From: DASWHR01 sp036398095
GTDB lineage: Bacteria; Actinomycetota; AC-67
DNA length: 9,965 nucleotides
Assembly: GCA_036398095.1 (NCBI GenBank)
Contig: DASWHR010000037.1
Span: 1-9,965 of the forward strand
Direction of reading: 5' to 3'
The notes under the pieces were generated by a model. That model had not been told where the DNA came from. It saw only the letters and a list, made by a program, of their open reading frames with translations, and searched no databases. Below, piece after piece: positions 5,795 to 9,965 of the stretch. Position 1 is the first letter of the stretch. Each line of letters opens with the position of its first letter. The position numbers were made by a program, and so were the translations under genes.

Positions 5795-7012
5795 ATGAGC
5801 GAGATGAGCGCGGCCGAGTCGATCCTGCACGTGGACATGGACGCCTTCTATGCCTCGGTCGAGGCCCGCGACGATCCGACGCTGGCCGGCATCCCGCTCG
5901 CCGTCGGCAGCGCCGGCCCCCGTGGCGTGGTCGCCGCCGCCTCCTACGAAGCGCGCGCCTACGGGGTGCATTCGGCGATGCCGAGCGTCCAGGCGCGCAG
6001 GCTCTGTCCCGAACTGGTCTTCGTCCCGCCCGATTTCGACCGATACAAAGCCGAGTCCGATGCGGTCTTCGAGATCTTCCGCACCTTCACGCCGTCGGTC
6101 GAGCCGATCTCGCTCGACGAGGCCTTCCTGGACGTCGGCGGCGCCGAGCGATTGTTCGGCTCGCCCATCTCGATCGCGCACGCGATTCGTGCCCGCGTCC
6201 GCGACGATCGCCGGCTGCCGTGCTCGGTCGGGGTCGCGCCGAACAAGTTCCTCGCCAAGCTCGCCTCGGGCAAGGCCAAGCCCGACGGCGTGCTGACCGT
6301 GCGCGCCGGCGCGATCCGCGCCTTCCTGGATCCGCTCGACGTCGAGGACCTCTGGGGCGTCGGTGAGGTCACGGCCACCGCCCTTCGGCGCCTCGGCGCG
6401 CGTACCGTCGCCGAACTGCGCGCCCTGCCCAAAGGCGCACTCGAGCGGGCGCTCGGATCGAACGCAGCCACCCACCTTCGCAGCCTCGCCGACGGCATCG
6501 ACGACCGGGCGGTCGTCGCGCGCGAGCCGGCAAAGCAGGTCGGCGCCGAAGAAACCTACGAGCGCGACCTGGACGATCCCGCCGACGTCCGCCGCGAGCT
6601 GCTGCGCCTGTCCGAGCGCGTCGGCCGGCGCCTGCGAGCCGACGGCGTTGCCGGCCGGACCATCACGATCAAGGTCCGCTTCTCGACCTTCAAGACGATC
6701 ACGCGCGCTCGCACCATCGACGCCCCCACCAACGTTGCCGACGTCCTCTACGAAACCGCCCGCGACCTGTATCGCGCCGCCGCTTTCGAGCGGCCGCGGA
6801 TCCGGTTGCTCGGCATCTCGGTCTCCTCGCTCGTCGACGGGGACGGCGCCGCGCAGCTCAGCCTGGGCGAGGAGCGGCCCGACCGGTGGCGTGCCGCCGA
6901 CGGCGCCGCCGACCGTCTTCGCAAGCGGTTCGGATCCGGCGCGGTCGAGCGAGCGGCGCTGGCCGACCGCAAGCCGGTGCGCGCGCGGCGGCCGCCGCCT
7001 CCATCGCGATAG
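5795..7012 (+). CDS. dinB: Y-family DNA polymerase IV (DinB)
   Basis: The protein has 405 residues and is a full-length Y-family polymerase. The palm begins HVDMDAFYASVE with Asp14 as a metal ligand and Tyr19 at the steric-gate position. SLDEAFLDV supplies Asp108 and Glu109, so the active site is complete and this is not the inactive ImuB type. Further marks are SYEARAYGVHSAMP in the fingers (50-63), SVGVAPNKFLAKLAS (144-158), the thumb helix-hairpin-helix WGVGEVTATALRRLG (187-201), and a little-finger domain from about 250 to 345. QLSLG at 354-358 is a beta-clamp binding motif near the C-terminus. The tail is basic and Pro-rich. It starts 18 bases after dnaE2 and must be co-transcribed with it, so it should share SOS control. 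ATG 5804 is an alternative start three codons in. It would bypass lesions and extend misaligned ends, probably exchanging with DnaE2 on the clamp. Confidence 0.93.
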   Translation: MSEMSAAESILHVDMDAFYASVEARDDPTLAGIPLAVGSAGPRGVVAAASYEARAYGVHSAMPSVQARRLCPELVFVPPDFDRYKAESDAVFEIFRTFTPSVEPISLDEAFLDVGGAERLFGSPISIAHAIRARVRDDRRLPCSVGVAPNKFLAKLASGKAKPDGVLTVRAGAIRAFLDPLDVEDLWGVGEVTATALRRLGARTVAELRALPKGALERALGSNAATHLRSLADGIDDRAVVAREPAKQVGAEETYERDLDDPADVRRELLRLSERVGRRLRADGVAGRTITIKVRFSTFKTITRARTIDAPTNVADVLYETARDLYRAAAFERPRIRLLGISVSSLVDGDGAAQLSLGEERPDRWRAADGAADRLRKRFGSGAVERAALADRKPVRARRPPPPSR

Positions 7013-7035
7013 GCTGGCCGGCAGGGAGGGACGCC

Positions 7036-7821
7036 ATGTCCGACGACAAAGTTCTCTACACGGTCGATAATCGCGTGGCCGTCGTCACGCTCAATCGCGC
7101 CGACCGGCTCAACGCCATGGATGCCGACGTGTTCCGTCTGCTCACCGAGCACGGCCGGCGCGCCGCCGCCGATCCGAAGGTCCGGGCCGTGCTGGTCCGC
7201 GGCGAGGGCCGCTCGTTTTCGAGCGGGCTGGACATCTCGCTGTTCGGGAAGCAGGCATCCGAAGGGGGCGTCCCGCAGATCGACATCGGCGCACTCCAGC
7301 GAGCGTTCACCGTTTACGAAGAATGCCCGAAACCGACGGTTGCGGCGCTTCACGGGCACGTGCTCGGCGGCGCCCTTCAACTCGCCATCGCATGCGACCT
7401 GCGGATCGCCGCGACCGACGCGGTCCTGTCGGCAGCCGAGGTTCGATGGGGGATCATCCCCGACCTCGGCGCCACCCAGCGCCTGCCCAGGCTGATCGGG
7501 CTCGGACGCGCCAAGGAGATGGTGCTCACCGGACGAAATGTCACCGCCGAAGAGGCCGACCGGTGGGGGCTGGTCAACCGCACCTGCGAGCCGGCGTCAT
7601 TGCGGGACGAGGCAATGGCGCTGGCCGCGTCGCTCGCCGCCGGCCCGCCGCTCGCGCTGGAAGCCGCAAAACGCCTGACCGGGTCGGCGCTTGATCGATC
7701 CGTCGCCGATGGATTGAATCGCGAGGCCGAAGCGCAGCGGACACTGCTCGCGTCGGCCGACTTTCGGGAAGCGGTGACGGCAGGTTTCGAGAAGCGAGCC
7801 CCCGCGTACCAGGGAAGATAG
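7036..7821 (+). CDS. Enoyl-CoA hydratase/isomerase (crotonase) family protein
   Basis: The protein has 261 residues, the usual crotonase length. Marks are the oxyanion-hole segment FSSGLDISLF (61-70), GHVLGGALQLAIACDLRIA (107-125), AAEVRWGIIPDLGATQRLP (133-151) and the C-terminal helix ending FEKRAPAYQG. Of the two glutamates of true enoyl-CoA hydratases (144 and 164 in the rat mitochondrial enzyme), the second is present as Glu135 and the first is replaced by Gln115. This argues against simple hydration and fits an isomerase or another acyl-CoA reaction, so the substrate is open. GGGAGGG at 7024-7030 gives a good ribosome binding site for ATG 7036. The gene begins 23 bases after dinB with no terminator seen between them, so it may ride on the polymerase transcript without a shared function. 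Confidence 0.9.
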   Translation: MSDDKVLYTVDNRVAVVTLNRADRLNAMDADVFRLLTEHGRRAAADPKVRAVLVRGEGRSFSSGLDISLFGKQASEGGVPQIDIGALQRAFTVYEECPKPTVAALHGHVLGGALQLAIACDLRIAATDAVLSAAEVRWGIIPDLGATQRLPRLIGLGRAKEMVLTGRNVTAEEADRWGLVNRTCEPASLRDEAMALAASLAAGPPLALEAAKRLTGSALDRSVADGLNREAEAQRTLLASADFREAVTAGFEKRAPAYQGR

Positions 7822-7842
7822 CGATCGGTGACGAAAGACCTG

Positions 7843-7872
7843 TTGTCCGGCTCGAAGCCCCGCCCGTATAAT
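7843..7872 (+). promoter_or_regulatory. Promoter of the DUF3040 gene
   Basis: TTGTCC (7843-7848) and a consensus TATAAT (7867-7872) are 18 bases apart. The start point is expected near 7879, leaving a leader of about 25 bases that contains GAGGA (7889-7893) ten bases before ATG 7904. This is the strongest sigma-70-type promoter in the window and suggests steady housekeeping expression separate from the upstream SOS unit. Confidence 0.65.
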
Positions 7873-7903
7873 TCGATCGAGCCCCGACGAGGACGACGCG
7901 ATT

Positions 7904-8275
7904 ATGCCGCTATCCGAACACGAACAGAGAATCCTCGACGAAATCGAGCGTCGGCTCGTCGACGAGGATCCGAAGTTCGCGCGCGGAGTGAAGTCGTCCA
8001 CGCCGCACGGTCAGTCGCTTCGACGCCTGCGTCGCGCGATCGGGGGATTCGCTGCCGGACTCGCGCTTCTCGTCGCCGGTTTGCTTTTTCCCGACGCATT
8101 CTTCATCCTCGGTATCGTCGCGTTCGGGGTGATGGTCGCCTCGGCCGTGGTGATCGCGTCGACCGTGAAGGCGATCGGACACAAGCGCGCCGTCAGCGTC
8201 GATCAGACCCAACGTGGAACGTGGTTCGACAAGATGGAAGATCGTTGGAAGAAACGCTTCGAAAAAGACGAGTAA
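7904..8275 (+). CDS. DUF3040 family membrane protein
   Basis: The protein has 123 residues. It opens MPLSEHEQRILDEIERRL followed by EDPKF, the hallmark of DUF3040, an actinobacterial family of small membrane proteins without an assigned function. Two hydrophobic helices follow (about 45-62 and 66-87), joined by a short turn (FPDAFF), then a charged cytoplasmic-type tail (DKMEDRWKKRFEKDE). The soluble N-terminal helix and both termini are probably cytoplasmic. It has its own consensus promoter and an intrinsic terminator, so it is a one-gene transcription unit. As I recall, DUF3040 genes often lie near mraZ and the cell-division cluster in actinobacteria, which suggests an envelope or division role but does not prove one. 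Confidence 0.92.
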   Translation: MPLSEHEQRILDEIERRLVDEDPKFARGVKSSTPHGQSLRRLRRAIGGFAAGLALLVAGLLFPDAFFILGIVAFGVMVASAVVIASTVKAIGHKRAVSVDQTQRGTWFDKMEDRWKKRFEKDE

Positions 8276-8299
8276 CGTCTGCGATTGTCGATACATCAA

Positions 8300-8331
8300 C
8301 GCGCCGAAGGTGGTCGGCGCGATATTTTTTT
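8300..8331 (+). terminator. Rho-independent terminator after the DUF3040 gene
   Basis: CGCGCCGA (8300-8307) and TCGGCGCG (8314-8321) form a perfect 8-bp stem with loop AGGTGG, followed by ATA and seven Ts (8325-8331). It lies 25 bases after the DUF3040 stop and separates that gene from the regulator downstream. Confidence 0.88.
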
Positions 8332-8351
8332 GGAAAACATGGGCGTACACC

Positions 8352-8381
8352 TTGCAGGAGAGTCGCCCGGTGAATTAGAAA
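8352..8381 (+). promoter_or_regulatory. Weak possible promoter of the MerR-type regulator gene
   Basis: TTGCAG (8352-8357) is followed after 17-18 bases by TTAGAA or TAGAAA (8375-8381). Neither -10 candidate is good. The segment from 8332 to 8440 lies between the terminator and the regulator start, is AT-richer in places, and must hold the promoter if the gene is not reached by read-through. I saw no clear inverted repeat for autoregulation. Confidence 0.25.
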
Positions 8382-8440
8382 TGGAACCTCGCGCCTTCCC
8401 CCGCGCCGCTCACCCGTTGCAGAAGTTACGGAGTCCTCGA

Positions 8441-8953
8441 ATGATGGAAGGCTTTACCGCGCTCCAAGCATCGCGATTCACGGGCTGCACCGGAAACCAG
8501 CTTCGCTATTGGGATAAGATCGGGCTCGTCAAGCCGTCGATCCAACCCACGGGGGGACGGCCGGGTGTTCGCCGGCTCTACTCGTTCCGGGACCTGGTCT
8601 CGCTCAAGGTCGTCAAGTCGCTGCTCGACGAAGGGATGTCCCTCCAGCGAGTGCGCCGCGCCTACGAATACCTCCGCGACGCGCACGCGCTCGAGGATCA
8701 TCTTTCCAGCATCAAGCTGGTCACCGACGGCAAGACCATCTTCAAGGTCTCCAAAGCCGATGACGAGTTCGTGGACGCGCTCCGCAAGGGTCAGATGGCT
8801 TTCTTCGTGGCGATCGACAAGATCGCGCGCGACGTCGACGATGGCGTGACCGAGTTCGTGCGGGACCGCGAGCAGTTCATCCGTACGATCAAAGCCGCCG
8901 AGACCGACCTGCGTGGCGAGCTGTCCCCCCGCCGTCGCCGCGCGGCTCGCTAG
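8441..8953 (+). CDS. MerR-family transcriptional regulator
   Basis: The protein has 170 residues from ATG 8441. Residues 5-33 form the MerR winged helix-turn-helix (FTALQASRFTGCTGNQLRYW, then DKIGLVKPS), with RRLYSFRDL (44-52) as the wing and VRRAYEYLRD (71-80) in the following helices. Instead of the usual long dimerisation coiled coil with a metal-binding loop, the C-terminal half carries a compact segment (KLVTDGKTIFKVSKADDEFV) and a helical DALRKGQMAFFVAI region, then a basic tail RRRR. Only one cysteine (Cys16) is present and it lies in the DNA-binding domain, so heavy-metal sensing is unlikely. The ligand is unknown. GGAG at 8430-8433 favours ATG 8441. In-frame ATGs at 8339 and 8381 would add a non-homologous-looking extension. 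The gene converges on the transglutaminase gene with two bases between stop codons. Confidence 0.85.
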   Translation: MMEGFTALQASRFTGCTGNQLRYWDKIGLVKPSIQPTGGRPGVRRLYSFRDLVSLKVVKSLLDEGMSLQRVRRAYEYLRDAHALEDHLSSIKLVTDGKTIFKVSKADDEFVDALRKGQMAFFVAIDKIARDVDDGVTEFVRDREQFIRTIKAAETDLRGELSPRRRRAAR

Positions 8954-8955
8954 GT

Positions 8956-9965
8956 CTACTGGGTCTTCCACCAGCCCCAGCCGGCCAGCGACAGCAGCCG
9001 CGACACCGGGGGCAGGGTCGCGGCGACCGCGTGTCTGGCTTGCTTTCCCAGTTCGGCGGCGCGTTCGCCCTCGCCGGCCGGGGAAGCAAGCGGGGCCCAA
9101 AGCGTCCGTTCGGTGACGGCGGCGAGGTCTCGCAGCGGCCGCTCGGCCGGGGCGGCCTGCGCCGCCAGGCGTGCCGCGTACTCGCTCGGCGTCTCGCCCG
9201 GGCGCTTCGGCAGGCGCGCGGCCGCGCACCAATCGAGGAAGTCCATGTAGTGCGCCACCGTTTCCTCGCGGCCGGTGCGCGCCCGCCGCCGCCGAAGCGT
9301 CCGCTTGAGGGCCGCGCCGCCGGGCAACCCGACGATCAGGCCGACGATCGCCGCCAGCGCTAGCCAGAGCGGCCGGCGGTTGGCCGGCGTGGCGGCCAGG
9401 TCGCCGAAAGGATCCTCGGCGCCCGGGTCGTCCGGGTCGATGGTCGTCGGGGACGCCGAGCCGGTCGGATCGGTCGTCGGCTGCGCCGTCGTCGTCGGCT
9501 CGGCCGTCGGGTTGAGCGCCTGCGGCGTGGTGTAGGACGGCGTGATCGTGACCTCGCTGCGCGGGGTCGGTTCGAAGGCGAGCCATCCGTGCCCGGGGAA
9601 GTACAGCTCGACCCAGGCGTGCGAGTGCTTGGTGGTGACCTGATACTCGTCGGCCCCGATCGCCTCGCCGGCCGCGAAGCCGATCGCGACCCGCGAGGGG
9701 ATCCCGATGATTCGGGCCAGGACCGCCATCGTCGCGGAGAATTGCTCGCAGTAGCCGCGCCGGACCTGCAGCAGGAACTGGCTCATGGTCCGGTAGGAGT
9801 GGCCGTCGGCGACCTGATCGTCGTATTCGAAAGTGCGCAGATGATTCTGGATCGCAACGGCCTTGCGAAACAGCGTCGAGCCGCCGGCGGTGATCTGCAG
9901 CGCGGCAGCGCGAAGCTCGGGCGGCGCGGCGTCGCCGGGCAGGCCGAGGAAGTTCCTGCCGATCG
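8956..9965 (-). CDS. TgpA-like transglutaminase membrane protein, 3' part (5' end outside the window)
   Basis: The visible 335 residues are the C-terminal part, open to the right edge. Residues about 30-135 are a transglutaminase core: HLRTFEYD, GYCEQFSATMAVLARIIGIP with catalytic Cys72, KHSHAWVELYFPGHGW with His115, and AFEPTP with Glu131 where many relatives have Asp. A Pro/Thr/Asp-rich spacer (about 140-190) follows, then one membrane helix (LWLALAAIVGLIVGLPGG, about 199-216), basic residues (RTLRRRRAR), and a DUF4129-like cytoplasmic segment (HYMDFLDW, KRPGETPSEYAARL). This matches the TgpA layout, whose N-terminal multi-pass DUF3488 part would lie beyond the window. The transglutaminase domain should face outside. 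TgpA proteins usually sit with MoxR-type ATPase and DUF58 genes and, in actinobacteria, near the cell-wall cluster. The in-frame ATG at 9786 is internal, since the domain clearly continues upstream. Confidence 0.9.
   Translation of the reverse strand, partial: IGRNFLGLPGDAAPPELRAAALQITAGGSTLFRKAVAIQNHLRTFEYDDQVADGHSYRTMSQFLLQVRRGYCEQFSATMAVLARIIGIPSRVAIGFAAGEAIGADEYQVTTKHSHAWVELYFPGHGWLAFEPTPRSEVTITPSYTTPQALNPTAEPTTTAQPTTDPTGSASPTTIDPDDPGAEDPFGDLAATPANRRPLWLALAAIVGLIVGLPGGAALKRTLRRRRARTGREETVAHYMDFLDWCAAARLPKRPGETPSEYAARLAAQAAPAERPLRDLAAVTERTLWAPLASPAGEGERAAELGKQARHAVAATLPPVSRLLSLAGWGWWKTQ

Noticed and set aside
6241..6250. GAACAAGTTC as an SOS box in dinB
   Set aside because: The spacing is two bases, not four, and the bases encode the conserved APNKFLAK motif of DinB.
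3644..6475. A 943-codon open frame antisense to dnaE2 and dinB
   Set aside because: It opposes two clearly recognisable polymerases. Its composition (rich in Arg, Gly, Ala, Asp, Val and His, with no domain) is what codon bias in GC-rich genes produces on the other strand.
8285..8440. N-terminal extension of the MerR-type regulator upstream of 8441
   Set aside because: It begins at a non-ATG codon and would run through the intrinsic terminator, and it has no MerR similarity; GGAG correctly precedes ATG 8441.

Overview
The window looks like a chromosomal stretch of a GC-rich actinobacterium (Actinomycetota). The signs are a DUF3040 protein, a DUF6504 protein beside a DnaE2-type polymerase, an exact actinobacterial/Gram-positive LexA box (CGAAC-N4-GTTCG), a TgpA-type transglutaminase, a twin-arginine lipoprotein, and TANNNT-type -10 elements with likely leaderless starts. 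Hand counts of scattered 60-base lines give roughly 65-70% GC over most genes, falling to about 52-57% at the ends of a small toxin-antitoxin insert. I cannot place the genus.

Layout. Bases 1-188 (+) hold the end of a membrane-anchored exported protein, convergent with and overlapping a two-domain thioredoxin-fold lipoprotein (166-1131, -). Between 1132 and 1332 lie divergent promoters. The plus-strand one (TTGACG-N18-TACCGT) carries a LexA box just downstream of its expected start, so the rightward unit is damage-inducible. That unit is DUF6504 (1333-1788), dnaE2 (2450-5776), dinB (5795-7012) and a crotonase (7036-7821), all on the plus strand. A vapB-vapC module (1803-2434) on the minus strand sits between DUF6504 and dnaE2. 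No terminator or second LexA box was found between the SOS promoter and dnaE2, so a read-through transcript would be antisense to the toxin-antitoxin operon.

The right part holds a DUF3040 membrane protein with a consensus TATAAT promoter and a clear intrinsic terminator (7843-8331), a MerR-type regulator (8441-8953, +), and, convergent with it after a 2-base gap, the 3' part of a TgpA-like transglutaminase gene (8956-9965, -) that leaves the window. As I recall, DUF3040 and TgpA genes often lie near mraZ/rsmH and the division and cell-wall cluster in actinobacteria, so that cluster may lie to the right; this is inference.

The core is best read as an SOS translesion-synthesis operon: an error-prone C-family polymerase, a catalytically complete Y-family polymerase in place of the pseudo-polymerase ImuB, and a small DUF6504 protein that could be an accessory factor. 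The most unusual points are the opposed toxin-antitoxin insert, whose likely operator overlaps the dnaE2 start codon, and two exact palindromic repeats placed in frame inside DUF6504. No stretch longer than 300 bases lacks a gene. I saw no tRNA, rRNA, CRISPR array or insertion sequence.
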